Shown here piece by piece: positions 51,386 to 59,411 of a stretch of DNA of 64,000 nucleotides. The stretch spans positions 1,550,001-1,614,000 of the forward strand of contig NZ_JAPELX010000001.1 of assembly GCF_026343335.1 (NCBI RefSeq). The letters are read 5' to 3'. The translations under genes were made by a program, and so were the position numbers. Below the pieces are notes generated by a model. It was not told the DNA's origin. It worked only from the letters and a program-made list of their open reading frames with translations, and did no database searches. This DNA comes from Streptomyces sp. NBC_00078 (lineage in GTDB: Bacteria; Actinomycetota; Actinomycetes; Streptomycetales; Streptomycetaceae). Each line of letters begins with the position of its first letter. Within the stretch, counting starts at the first letter, position 1.

Positions 51386-51466
51386 AGCGCCCCGAAAGGG
51401 CGCGGGGAACCGCGCGACCAGCCACGACCGAGCGGCAGACGAAAGCACGCGCGGTTCCCCGGCTCT
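51386..51466. repeat. Dispersed Streptomyces intergenic hairpin repeat
   Basis: The sequence GCGCCCCGAAAGGGCGCGGGGAA, given here in parts, is a small hairpin followed by CCGCGCGACCAGCC. It is a widespread intergenic element in Streptomyces, recognised from memory. A perfect 14-bp inverted repeat (51403-51416 with 51448-51461) spans it. It sits between two convergent genes and may act as their shared terminator. Confidence 0.8.
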
Positions 51467-51478
51467 CCCGGCGGAGCG

Positions 51479-54217
51479 TCACGGCATCCTGTCGCCCAAC
51501 AGCGCCAGGTTCTCGATCGCGGCGAGGCCGTACAACGCGGTGTCGTTCGAGGACACCCACGCGGCCTCACTCCCCGCGACCAGTGTGACCGGCCCGCTCA
51601 GCTTCTCCGTCTTCCACGGCGACGACTCCTTGTAGCCGTCGGAGTCGTAGAACTTCGTCCAGGCACGCTTGGCAAGGGTCTCGTCGCCGGTCCGGACGGC
51701 GGCGTACGCATCGAGGCGCGAGTGGCCCTGGAAGAGCAGCAGAGTGCCGAAGTTGAGGCCGTAGCGTGCCGCCTGTTCGGCCTTGGTGGCGTTGAAGTAG
51801 CGGCAGTAGTCGAAGTAGGCCTCGTTGAACCTCGGCATGTCGACCAGGTCGATCAGCTCGGCGCACAGCTCGTTGAGACCGAAGACGGCCGAGAGGTGGG
51901 AGACGCTGACCACGGGTTTGGCGGCGACGGCGAACTTGCCGGTGTCGAGGTCGTACAGCCCGCTGCCCTGGACGAAGCCGTTGGGCTGGGCGGCGATGCC
52001 CTCCATCGTCGACAGGACGCGCGCCCTGGCCTTCTCCCACTTGGGGCCCTTGCGTTCCCACTCGGTCAGCCACGCCGACACCAGGCCGCTCCAGTCGGTG
52101 CCGAAGCCGACCGACAGGGCGTGCCGGTCGGGCGTGTAGGGGTCGGTGCGCACCTTGCGCTGCGGGTCCAGGACCAGGAAGGTCTCGTCGGAGTCGACGT
52201 TGGCGTGCATGAGGTCGCCGACGCGTTCGTCGGCGGTGAGGAAGTAGTAGTAGCGCCGGTAGGTGGTGTTGGCGATGCGCTGCTGCTTGGCGCTGTCGGC
52301 GTAGTGCTGCACACCGTGCCGGGTGCCGAGGCCGGCCCAGTCGCCCAGGTGGTACACGTCGACCTCGCCCGTGTGCCGGGTCAGCGCCTCGGCGAAGCGG
52401 AAGATGTCCGAACGGCCCGAGCGGATGTACGCGAACCAGAGCCAGAGATCCGGCGACAGCTCGGAGTTGTCCCACGCGTAGCCGCCGATGTCGTATCGCC
52501 ACTGGTGGCGCACGGTGTCGTACGAGTGCATGAAGTCGCCGTAGTCCCAGAAGCCGTACCAACGGCGCTGCTCCACCTGGTCCTTGTAATAGGTGAAGAG
52601 GAAGTCGAGGTGGTCCTCGATCCTCGCCTTGGCGGCCGTGGAGCGGTCGGGCTCGGAGTACAGCCCCGGTCCGAACACCTTGGCCTTGATGAGCTGCCTG
52701 GGCGGGGCGGCAAGCTGCGGCAGCACCCGTACGGCTTCGGCCTGTTCGGCGAGCTTCTCGGCGGCCGGTGTCGACTCGTTGGCCCAGAAGAGGAGTTCGG
52801 AGGTGCGGGCGATGCCGTAGGGGGTGCCGAACTTCGGCTCGTAGTCCTCGTAGGTGATCTCAAGGCCTTCGAGCTGCTTCGCGTACGTGTCCTGCCCCAT
52901 GCCGTCGTGATAGAAGCGCAGGTCCATGGGCTGCGCCTCGGGCGACCAGAGCCAGAGGGTGACCTCGGCCTCGTCGGTGTGGGCGTCGCGGATGTCGAGC
53001 TGCGCGGGGTGCTTCTCCCAGAAGTCCCGCAGGCCGAAGGAGAATCCGCCGCTGACGCCGCCGACGTAGCCGAAGCCGGAGGCCCGTCTGCCGCCGCCCG
53101 CGCCGATCCAGCCGTACCCCTTCCTGGTCCGCTTGCGCAGCGTGAAGCCGTCGGCGGAGAGCTGGGCGAGGGTGTAGTCGCCCCACTCCGGGATGTACTG
53201 CAGCCGGGACGTCACCCGCTGGTCCCACGTCGACGGATCGGGCAGCTTCTGCCCCGCGTACTGGGCCGCCTGCACGGCCGCACCCGGGTCGCGGCGCAGC
53301 CCGGTGATGCCCTTCACGGCCTCCCGCAGCAGACCGGTGCCCTCGCCGCCGATCCTGACATGCCGGTCGTACGACTCGTCCCGCATCGGCACGGTGAAGC
53401 GCACGCCCAGCCCACGGATGAAGTCGCCGCTCGCCCTGCCCGGCTCCTGTGTGCCGTCGTAGGTGATGGTGTGCACCATGCGGAAGGAGTCGGCACCGGC
53501 GTAGAGGTACAACCGGATGGAGAACGGCAGCCAACTGCGGCCGCCCCTGCGGTGCTTGCCGTCGATACGGACGACGGCGCGGACGGGCCCTTCCTGCTCG
53601 ACCGTCACCGCCCCGATCTCCCCGTCGAAGCGCTCGGTCTTCACCGTGCCCTGGTCCTCGTCCTCGATCTCGGGCTGGCGGATGAGGACGAGCCGGCCGT
53701 TCTTGGCGATCTCCGTCGACCCACGGGTGACGGACCTGATGATCGTGGACCCGTTCCTGCCGATCTTCACGGTGATGACGCCGGTCGAGATGTCGATGGT
53801 GCCGCCGCTCTTGTGGACGGTGACCTTCTGGGCGGGGGCGGCCGCGTCGCCGGCTGCGAGGGTGAGCTTTCCGGAGCCCGAACTCAGGGCGTGGGCCGAC
53901 CACTTGAGGGATCCGTCCGGCCAGTACGCGATCGGCCAGGACTGCACGGGCACGGCCTTGCCGTCCGCGTCCGTGACCGCGAAGGTCTGGTCGGGCTGAT
54001 GGGCGCCCTTCGGCCAGGGCACACCGACCGTCGAGCCGGGGGCCGCGCCCAGACCGCCGTCCTCCAGCCAGTCCAGGGTCACCGGATCGGCATCGGCGGC
54101 GGCACCGGCTCTGGGCGAGGCCTGCGCGTCCTTGGCTCCTGGCGCCCAGCTGAACTGCGCGGCGGCTCCGGCGAGGGCGGCCGCCCAGAGAAGGGACCTG
54201 CGGGGGATGGGAGACAT
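51479..54217 (-). CDS. Tat-exported exo-rhamnogalacturonan lyase-like protein (PcRGLX/YetA family)
   Basis: A 912-residue secreted protein. The N-terminus MSPIPRRSLLWAAALAGAAAQ is a twin-arginine signal peptide. The body matches the PcRGLX/YetA family: a beta-rich N-terminal region (about 45-330), a middle beta domain, and an alpha/alpha-barrel (about 500-880) with WYGFWDYGDFMHSYD and DNSELSPDLWLWFAYIRSG. Characterised fungal members remove disaccharides from rhamnogalacturonan I by beta-elimination. In B. subtilis yetA is next to the lpl sugar ABC transporter, and the same partnership is seen here. ATG at 54217. I infer extracellular degradation of pectin side chains, with import by the adjacent transporter. 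Confidence 0.85.
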   Translation of the reverse strand: MSPIPRRSLLWAAALAGAAAQFSWAPGAKDAQASPRAGAAADADPVTLDWLEDGGLGAAPGSTVGVPWPKGAHQPDQTFAVTDADGKAVPVQSWPIAYWPDGSLKWSAHALSSGSGKLTLAAGDAAAPAQKVTVHKSGGTIDISTGVITVKIGRNGSTIIRSVTRGSTEIAKNGRLVLIRQPEIEDEDQGTVKTERFDGEIGAVTVEQEGPVRAVVRIDGKHRRGGRSWLPFSIRLYLYAGADSFRMVHTITYDGTQEPGRASGDFIRGLGVRFTVPMRDESYDRHVRIGGEGTGLLREAVKGITGLRRDPGAAVQAAQYAGQKLPDPSTWDQRVTSRLQYIPEWGDYTLAQLSADGFTLRKRTRKGYGWIGAGGGRRASGFGYVGGVSGGFSFGLRDFWEKHPAQLDIRDAHTDEAEVTLWLWSPEAQPMDLRFYHDGMGQDTYAKQLEGLEITYEDYEPKFGTPYGIARTSELLFWANESTPAAEKLAEQAEAVRVLPQLAAPPRQLIKAKVFGPGLYSEPDRSTAAKARIEDHLDFLFTYYKDQVEQRRWYGFWDYGDFMHSYDTVRHQWRYDIGGYAWDNSELSPDLWLWFAYIRSGRSDIFRFAEALTRHTGEVDVYHLGDWAGLGTRHGVQHYADSAKQQRIANTTYRRYYYFLTADERVGDLMHANVDSDETFLVLDPQRKVRTDPYTPDRHALSVGFGTDWSGLVSAWLTEWERKGPKWEKARARVLSTMEGIAAQPNGFVQGSGLYDLDTGKFAVAAKPVVSVSHLSAVFGLNELCAELIDLVDMPRFNEAYFDYCRYFNATKAEQAARYGLNFGTLLLFQGHSRLDAYAAVRTGDETLAKRAWTKFYDSDGYKESSPWKTEKLSGPVTLVAGSEAAWVSSNDTALYGLAAIENLALLGDRMP

Positions 54218-54362
54218 GAGAGTTCAGCCTTTCCTTTCCGTCGGGAGGTCGTTCCGTTCAAGGCGCAACTGGTGCAGCTGGCGTGACTCCTCCGGTTCGT
54301 CAGGGGCATGACAGTGAGACGGGTGGCGTCCGGCGCCGGCCCGGTGCGAGAGGCACCGCCCG

Positions 54363-54953
54363 TCAGCGACGCCGGTACCGCTCCTCGACGGCGACGGCGG
54401 CCGCCGCGACGGCCCCCAGGACAGGGACCGCGAGCGGCGCGATGAGCAGGGCGGAACAGACGACGAGGACCACTCCGCCCACGAGCAGGAAGGATCCTGC
54501 GGGGTCGAGGACGGTACGCCGGGCGGCGGCCGCGAGCAGCACGCGCCAGCTCTCGCCCGGCTCCCAGACCGCCGTCGCACGCAGCCCGGCCACGGCGGCA
54601 CCGATCAGCGCGAACAGACCGCCGGCCCCGACGAGCGGCCCGCCCGGCAGCCCGGCGCGCACGGCCTGGACGTCCACCCAGACCAGTCCGGCCGCGACCC
54701 ACCCGGCGAGCCCGACGGCCCACCCGCGCCGCAGGGCCGTACGGAAGTCACCGACGAACTCCCGTCGGCCGCCGCCCTCATGGGTCGCACAGCGGCGCAG
54801 ATGCCGCGCCCCTGCGGCGAAGGCGGCGGCATAGGTCACCACCCCCACGGAGGCCACCGCGATCCACACGCCGGTGAGCAGACACTCGGCGAAGACACCG
54901 AACCGCTCCGCGAACACCGACTCCTTGCGTGCCTTCACCCGCACTTCGGCCAT
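54363..54953 (-). CDS. YesL/DUF624 family membrane protein
   Basis: A 196-residue protein with about five membrane spans and the N-terminal region VFAECLLTGVWIAVASVGVVTYAA that is typical of DUF624/YesL proteins. In B. subtilis yesL lies with the rhamnogalacturonan genes, and DUF624 proteins often accompany sugar ABC transporters. Its exact role is unknown. ATG at 54953, 10 bp after the second permease gene. A 145-bp gap with no clear hairpin lies between its stop and the lyase-like gene, so the whole cluster could be one transcript. Confidence 0.85.
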   Translation of the reverse strand: MAEVRVKARKESVFAERFGVFAECLLTGVWIAVASVGVVTYAAAFAAGARHLRRCATHEGGGRREFVGDFRTALRRGWAVGLAGWVAAGLVWVDVQAVRAGLPGGPLVGAGGLFALIGAAVAGLRATAVWEPGESWRVLLAAAARRTVLDPAGSFLLVGGVVLVVCSALLIAPLAVPVLGAVAAAAVAVEERYRRR

Positions 54954-54963
54954 GGTGACCGCC

Positions 54964-55860
54964 TCAGCCCTTCAGCCCGGAGGTCGCCATGCCGTCGATC
55001 AGGTAGCGCTGGAAGGCGAGGAAGAAGAGGAGCACGGGGAGGAGCGCGACCAGCGACATCGCGATGAGACCGCCGTAGTTGGCTGCGACGCCGTCGGAGT
55101 CACGGAACATCATCATGCCCAGCGAGACAGTGTACTTGCCGGGCTCATTGAGGTAGATCAGCGGACCCATGAAGTCGTTCCAGGCGTTGATGAAGGTGAA
55201 GATCGCGCTGGTGATGAGCGCGGGCCGGCACAGCGGCAGCACGATCGACCAGTAGATGCGCAGATGCCCGCAGCCGTCGATGCGGGCGGCCTCGTCCAGC
55301 TCCCGGGGCAGATTCCGCATGAACTGCACCATCAGGAAGACGAAGAAGGCCTCCGTGGCCAGGTACTTGCCGAGCAGCAGCGGAACGTAGGTGTTGATCA
55401 GCTGCAGCTTCTGGAACATGACGTACTGCGGGATGAGCAGCACGTGGTACGGCAGCAGGAGAGTGCCGATCATCAGGGAGAACAGCAGATTGCGGCCCGC
55501 GAACCTGATCTTGGCGAAGGCGTACGCCGTGAGCGAGCAGGAGATGAGGATGCCGACGACGGCACCGCCCGCGTAGAGGAGGGAGTTCTGGAAGAAGGTC
55601 CAGATCGAGATGTCGGCGATGCCGTCGGCCAGGCCCTTGAAGTTCTCGAGTATGGGATGGGCCGGGAACAGCCGCAGGCTGTTGATGATGTCCTTGCTCG
55701 GCTTGAACGACGCCCCGATCACCCAGACGACGGGATAGAGGACGACCGCGAGGACCAGCAGCGAGCCGAGGTGCCAGGCGAGGGAACCGGCGCGCTTGCG
55801 GCCGGGACCGGCAGGCTGTTTCGGGGTGGCGGGAGTGGTGGCCGGTGTGGTGGCGCTCAT
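54964..55860 (-). CDS. Sugar ABC transporter permease 2 (LplC/MalG type)
   Basis: A 298-residue inner-membrane permease with six spans after a Pro/Thr-rich N-tail. The ATPase-coupling EAA loop is ELDEAARIDGCGHLRIYWSIVLPLCRP, with the conserved EAA-G pattern. It pairs with the permease directly upstream to form the channel. ATG at 55860 overlaps that gene's stop by four bases. As in many Gram-positive CUT1 systems there is no ATPase gene in the cluster; a shared MsiK-type ATPase elsewhere would energise it. Confidence 0.95.
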   Translation of the reverse strand: MSATTPATTPATPKQPAGPGRKRAGSLAWHLGSLLVLAVVLYPVVWVIGASFKPSKDIINSLRLFPAHPILENFKGLADGIADISIWTFFQNSLLYAGGAVVGILISCSLTAYAFAKIRFAGRNLLFSLMIGTLLLPYHVLLIPQYVMFQKLQLINTYVPLLLGKYLATEAFFVFLMVQFMRNLPRELDEAARIDGCGHLRIYWSIVLPLCRPALITSAIFTFINAWNDFMGPLIYLNEPGKYTVSLGMMMFRDSDGVAANYGGLIAMSLVALLPVLLFFLAFQRYLIDGMATSGLKG

Positions 55861-56822
55861 CGGGCGTCCTCTGTGTTGTTCTCGTAGTGCACCCATTTCT
55901 TCTGCGACCAGAACAGGACGGCGGTCACCAGCGCCACGGCGAGCAGCAGCATCCAGGCCATCGCGGAGGCGAAGCCCATCTGGGCGTTCCTGAAGCCCTG
56001 CTGGTACAGGTAGCAGGTGTAGACGAGCGTGGCGTCGGCCGGGCCGCAGTACGTGTTGGAGACGACGTAGGCCGAGCCGAAGATCTGGAACGAGTGAATG
56101 GTCTCCAGCAGGACGTTGAAGAACAGCACCGGTGAGATCATCGGCAGCGTGATGTTCCAGAAGCGGCGCAGCGGACCGGCGCCGTCCATGGCGGCGGCCT
56201 CGTACAACTCCTTCGGCACCTGCTTGAGACCGGCGAGGAAGATGACCATGGGCGCACCGAACTGCCAGACGGTGAGCGCGACCAGGCAGTAGAGGATCCA
56301 GTCGGGGTTGCCGACCCAGCCGCCGACATGGAAGCCGAGGACCGACATCGTACGGTCGACGACGGCGTTGTCGGAGAACAGCGACCGCCAGACGAAGGCG
56401 ACGGAGACACTCGCGCCGATGAGCGAGGGGGCGTAGAACGCGGCCCGGTAGAAGGCCTGTCCGCGCCGGCTCTGAGCGAGCAGGAGGGCGACCCCGAGGG
56501 CGAGCAGCAGCTTCAGGGGCGTGCCGATGATGACGTACTTCGCCGTCACCTCGACCGACTTCTGCCACCGTGGATCGTCGAACATCTTGGTGAAGTTGTC
56601 GAAGCCGATCCACTTGGGGCTGTTGAAGAGGTTGTAGTCCGTGAACGCGAAATAGAGCGAGGCGACCATCGGGCCCGCGGTCAGGAGCACGAAGCCCGCG
56701 ATCCACGGGGACATGAAGAGATAGCCGGCGAGGTTCTCCCGGCGCCCCCGCCGTCTGACGGCGGCGGGTGCGGCGGGACGGGCCTTCCGGGTGGCGGGCG
56801 GTGAGTCCTTGACGAGCGTCAC
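55857..56822 (-). CDS. Sugar ABC transporter permease 1 (LplB/MalF type)
   Basis: A 321-residue permease with six spans; the EAA loop is ELYEAAAMDGAGPLRRFWNITLPMISP. Partner of the downstream permease. Two starts are possible: the GTG at 56858 directly after the binding-protein stop, or the GTG at 56822 (VTLVKDSPPA). I chose 56822 because GGGGAAG lies a few bases upstream and the longer form has no ribosome site. The N-tail is basic. Confidence 0.93.
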   Translation of the reverse strand: MTLVKDSPPATRKARPAAPAAVRRRGRRENLAGYLFMSPWIAGFVLLTAGPMVASLYFAFTDYNLFNSPKWIGFDNFTKMFDDPRWQKSVEVTAKYVIIGTPLKLLLALGVALLLAQSRRGQAFYRAAFYAPSLIGASVSVAFVWRSLFSDNAVVDRTMSVLGFHVGGWVGNPDWILYCLVALTVWQFGAPMVIFLAGLKQVPKELYEAAAMDGAGPLRRFWNITLPMISPVLFFNVLLETIHSFQIFGSAYVVSNTYCGPADATLVYTCYLYQQGFRNAQMGFASAMAWMLLLAVALVTAVLFWSQKKWVHYENNTEDAR

Positions 56823-56858
56823 GGTGCTTCCCCATCGGTTCCGGTCGGTCAGGTCCAC

Positions 56859-58148
56859 TCAGGCCTGGAAGGCGGCCTGCGACTCGTCGAAGAACTGCTT
56901 CACCGCGGCCGAGGTCCTGACCTTGCCCAGGCCGAGGTCTCCGCCGATGCGCAGGAAAGCGGCCTCGATGGTGTCGGCGCCGGAGGGGTGCGGGGTGATC
57001 GTGCCGAGGACGCCGGCCTTGGCGGTGTCCGCCTCGTACTGGGCGATCTCCTTGTTGACCGCGTCGGCCGGCTTGAAGGCGTCGTACTGCTCGGTGGCGG
57101 CGAGGATGCCCCGGTCGTAGCCCATGATCTTGCCGACCTCGGGGTCGTGGACCATGAAGTTGATGAACTGGGCGACTTCCTTGGGGTGCGAGGTCCGCGC
57201 GGAGGCACTCAGCATCAGGGACGCGAGGTACTGCCCGGTGTCCTTGCCGTTCATGGTGGGGATGGGCGCGAGGCCGTAGTCGCTGTCGCCCTCGGCCGTG
57301 TAGCGGACGGTGAAGTTGTCCCAGGTGAATTCCGAGGCTCCGTGCCCGGCGGAGAGCGAGGACTTGGGGCGGTCCTGCGCGACGGTCTTCGGGCTGGTGA
57401 TGATGCCGGCCTTCGTCCGGTTGTAGCCGTCCTGCCACCACTCCGTCAGATCGGCCCGGTCGAAGCCGAGTCCGTCCTTGGTGTAGAACGCCTTTCCGTT
57501 CTGCCGCAGGTACAGGTCGTACAGGTACATGATGCTGAAGTAGCCGGTGTCGCCGGGCACCTTGGTCCTGTCATGGATGGTCTTGAGGGCCTTGAAGTAG
57601 TCGTCCCAGGTCCAGCCCGTCTCCGGCTCGACGCCCGCTTTACGGAAGACCTTCTTGTCGATGACCAGTGCCATGGTGTTGGAGCCGACGGGGACGCCGA
57701 GCTGCTTGCCGTCGACCTCGCCGACCTTGGTGACGCCCGCACGGAAGTTGTCCAGGCTCAGGTTCCCCGCGTCGATCTGGGACCTGAGGTCGAGCAGGAC
57801 GCTTCTCTTGTCGTACTTCCGAAGGAATGTGACGGCGTTTTGGAAAACGTCCGGGGGATTTCCACCGGCCGCCTGCGTCTGGAACTTCTCCCAGAAAGAG
57901 ACGTAGTCCTGGAAGTCCGTCTTCACCTTGATCTTCGGATACTTCTTCTCGAAGAGCCTGATGGTCTGGTTGATCTTCTTGGCCCGCTCGTCGGCCCCCC
58001 ACCACGAGTAACGGATCGTCACCGTCCCATCGGCGGAGGTGCCGCTGTCGCCGCCGCAGCCCGTCGTCGCGGCCAGCCCCAGCGTGGCCGCCGATGCCCC
58101 GGCCGCCTTCAGAACCGTACGCCTCTCAACATTCCTGCTGGTTCCCAC
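56859..58148 (-). CDS. Sugar ABC transporter substrate-binding lipoprotein
   Basis: A 429-residue extracellular binding protein of the CUT1 type. The N-terminus has a twin-arginine pair (ERRTVLKAAGAS, Arg9-Arg10) and a lipobox ending at Cys31 (ATTGC), so it is probably a Tat-exported lipoprotein. Typical CUT1 sequence follows: VTIRYSWWGADERAKKINQT, FQTQAAGGNPPDVFQN, and a long W-rich C-terminal lobe. GTG at 58148 with GGGGAGG eight bases upstream. First gene of the pectin-sugar cluster, behind a LacI-type operator. The ligand is inferred from the neighbouring lyase-like gene. Confidence 0.94.
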   Translation of the reverse strand: MGTSRNVERRTVLKAAGASAATLGLAATTGCGGDSGTSADGTVTIRYSWWGADERAKKINQTIRLFEKKYPKIKVKTDFQDYVSFWEKFQTQAAGGNPPDVFQNAVTFLRKYDKRSVLLDLRSQIDAGNLSLDNFRAGVTKVGEVDGKQLGVPVGSNTMALVIDKKVFRKAGVEPETGWTWDDYFKALKTIHDRTKVPGDTGYFSIMYLYDLYLRQNGKAFYTKDGLGFDRADLTEWWQDGYNRTKAGIITSPKTVAQDRPKSSLSAGHGASEFTWDNFTVRYTAEGDSDYGLAPIPTMNGKDTGQYLASLMLSASARTSHPKEVAQFINFMVHDPEVGKIMGYDRGILAATEQYDAFKPADAVNKEIAQYEADTAKAGVLGTITPHPSGADTIEAAFLRIGGDLGLGKVRTSAAVKQFFDESQAAFQA

Positions 58149-58451
58149 AGTCGGGCCCTCCCCGGCGTCGTTGGTGCCTGCATGAATCGTTTCAAGTAAG
58201 CGCTTGCTGGCACAAGCTACGGAGGGCCTCGGGGTGCGTCAATGATTCGGACAGGAATTTATCGCGGGCCGGCCTGGCGAGCTGACGGCAACTCAGGGAC
58301 AGAGCTCGCCGCAGGAGGGGCATCGCCGCAGGTGAGGCGTGCGCGATCGACAGGCCGAACATCAACTGGCCCTGCGCACGCGGACGTTGCCGGCCGGGAC
58401 CAACCGGAGCGCGGTGGCTCACCAGGAGGGGGTTCACACGACTGCGACAGG
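58149..58451. promoter_or_regulatory. Regulatory region of the pectin-sugar cluster
   Basis: About 300 bp upstream of the binding-protein gene contain the cluster promoter and LacI-type operator (listed separately). I see no convincing gene; an 89-codon minus-strand frame here lacks codon bias and homology. Confidence 0.5.
58195..58208. promoter_or_regulatory. LacI-family operator (AGTAAGCGCTTGCT)
   Basis: A 14-bp palindrome with one mismatched pair around the AAGCGCTT core matches the LacI/GalR-family consensus, in which a central CG is flanked by symmetrical AAG/CTT. It is 47-60 bp upstream of the binding-protein start, a position where a repressor would block transcription. No LacI-family gene is in the window, so the regulator is encoded elsewhere. 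Confidence 0.82.
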
Positions 58452-58588
58452 CCTGTTTCACACGGCGACGGCCCGCCTGTTCACACGGCCACAGCGCGCC
58501 TGTTCACACGGCGACAGCGCGCCTGCTCATACGACGACAGCGCGCCTGCTCATACGACGACGGCCCGCCTGCTCTCGCAGACGGGCCG
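58452..58588. repeat. 23-bp tandem repeat next to tRNA-Val
   Basis: Five full units (24, 23, 23, 23, 23 bp) beginning CCTG(T/C)TCA(C/T)ACG and a sixth partial unit run up to the tRNA-Val terminator. Adjacent units are more alike than distant ones (units 4-5 share CATACGACGAC), as expected of recent local duplication. The unit length is not a multiple of three. No spacers of varying sequence are present, so it is not a CRISPR. Confidence 0.9.
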
Positions 58589-58591
58589 TCG
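58558..58591 (-). terminator. Hairpin terminator of the second tRNA-Val gene
   Basis: A perfect 10-bp inverted repeat (58558-58567 with 58582-58591) with a 14-base loop lies 7 bp past the tRNA 3' end on the minus strand. The left arm is formed by the last tandem repeat unit. Unlike the first tRNA-Val copy it has no T run. Confidence 0.65.
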
Positions 58592-58598
58592 ATCCGGG

Positions 58599-58670
58599 TG
58601 GGCGATACTGGGTTCGAACCAGTGACCTCTTCGGTGTGAACGAAGCGCTCTCCCACTGAGCTAATCGCCC
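58599..58670 (-). tRNA. tRNA-Val (anticodon CAC), second copy
   Basis: The same 72-base sequence as the gene at 48.4 kb, base for base as far as I can compare: acceptor GGGCGAT/ATCGCCC, anticodon loop TTCACAC, T loop TTCGAAC. CCA is not encoded. Similarity between the two loci extends only a few bases outside the tRNA, so this is a duplicated tRNA gene, not a large duplication. Confidence 0.97.
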
Positions 58671-58757
58671 GGACGCAGGGAGAACATTACCCCATGTCAG
58701 GGGGTGCCTGTGACAGCGCGAACCCTCGCCGGCGGGCCCTCGCGCCGCTCCCGCGAA

Positions 58758-59210
58758 TCACTGGTCCTTGATCTTCCAGGGCATCACGAGGCCGAACTTC
58801 CAGAGGTAGACGCCGGCCAAGGCGGCCACGATCACGAGGCCGATCGCCGTCAGCGTGATGTTGCGGCGCCGAACCTCCGGATCGAGGGCTCGCTGGGCTG
58901 CCTCGGTGACCTTTCGTTTCGTCCAGCGGAGGACCAGCTGGGCCCAGACGAACTCGGTCGCCCAGATGGCCATGCCACCGAAGATCACGACCCAGCCGGG
59001 ACCGGGCAGCGGCAGCATGACGATGCCGGCGGCCACGACCGCGAGTCCGATGACGAAGACGCCGACCTGCCAGCTCAGATGCAGCGCGCGACGCCTCTTG
59101 ACGAATGCCGGCGCCTTGGAACCGAGCCCCTGCTCGTCCCTCGCTCCGTCCGGCTGCGCCTCGTCCGATGCCACGGCGACCTCGCCCGGCTGGTCACTCC
59201 CCGTATCCAT
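58758..59210 (-). CDS. TIGR02611/PGPGW membrane protein
   Basis: A 150-residue protein with an acidic N-tail (about 1-35), two membrane spans around the PLPGPGWVVIFGG motif (about 70-82) that defines the family, a basic amphipathic segment, and a third span near the C-terminus. Function is unknown. The motif and size match Streptomyces members found beside ssgB. ATG at 59210. Divergent from ssgB. Confidence 0.9.
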   Translation of the reverse strand: MDTGSDQPGEVAVASDEAQPDGARDEQGLGSKAPAFVKRRRALHLSWQVGVFVIGLAVVAAGIVMLPLPGPGWVVIFGGMAIWATEFVWAQLVLRWTKRKVTEAAQRALDPEVRRRNITLTAIGLVIVAALAGVYLWKFGLVMPWKIKDQ

Positions 59211-59411
59211 ACAGCCAAACTTTACCTTGGTTTACGGAGCGGAAACCAGTCACCGGAATGGCCGAACCTCGCGAACGGGCTCTCGGCCGGAAGAGTTACG
59301 TAAAGGCACGCAAAACACTCAGAGGGGTTTACAACGGCACCGTAGGTGGCATGTCGATTTCGCCGACGTGCGAATCCCCGAGCGCACACTGAGCGAAAGG
59401 CCCTGGCGCTT
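59211..59411. promoter_or_regulatory. Divergent region TIGR02611 gene / ssgB
   Basis: These 201 bp separate two divergent genes. ssgB in S. coelicolor is known to depend on the sigma factor SigH. A GTTT (59329-59332) followed about 15 bases on by GTGGCAT is a weak match to a SigB/SigH-type promoter, and I mark it only as a candidate. Confidence 0.3.

Noticed and set aside
58192..58461. 89-codon minus-strand frame in the pectin-cluster upstream region
   Set aside because: It covers the LacI operator and tandem repeat, shows no domain, and lacks a ribosome site.
58452..58588. Possible CRISPR array
   Set aside because: Units follow one another directly with no variable spacers and no cas genes are nearby; it is a plain tandem repeat.
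48365..58670. Integrative element or prophage between the two tRNA-Val genes
   Set aside because: No integrase, excisionase, replication or phage gene occurs in the segment and no partial tRNA repeat (att site) is seen; only two complete tRNA copies.
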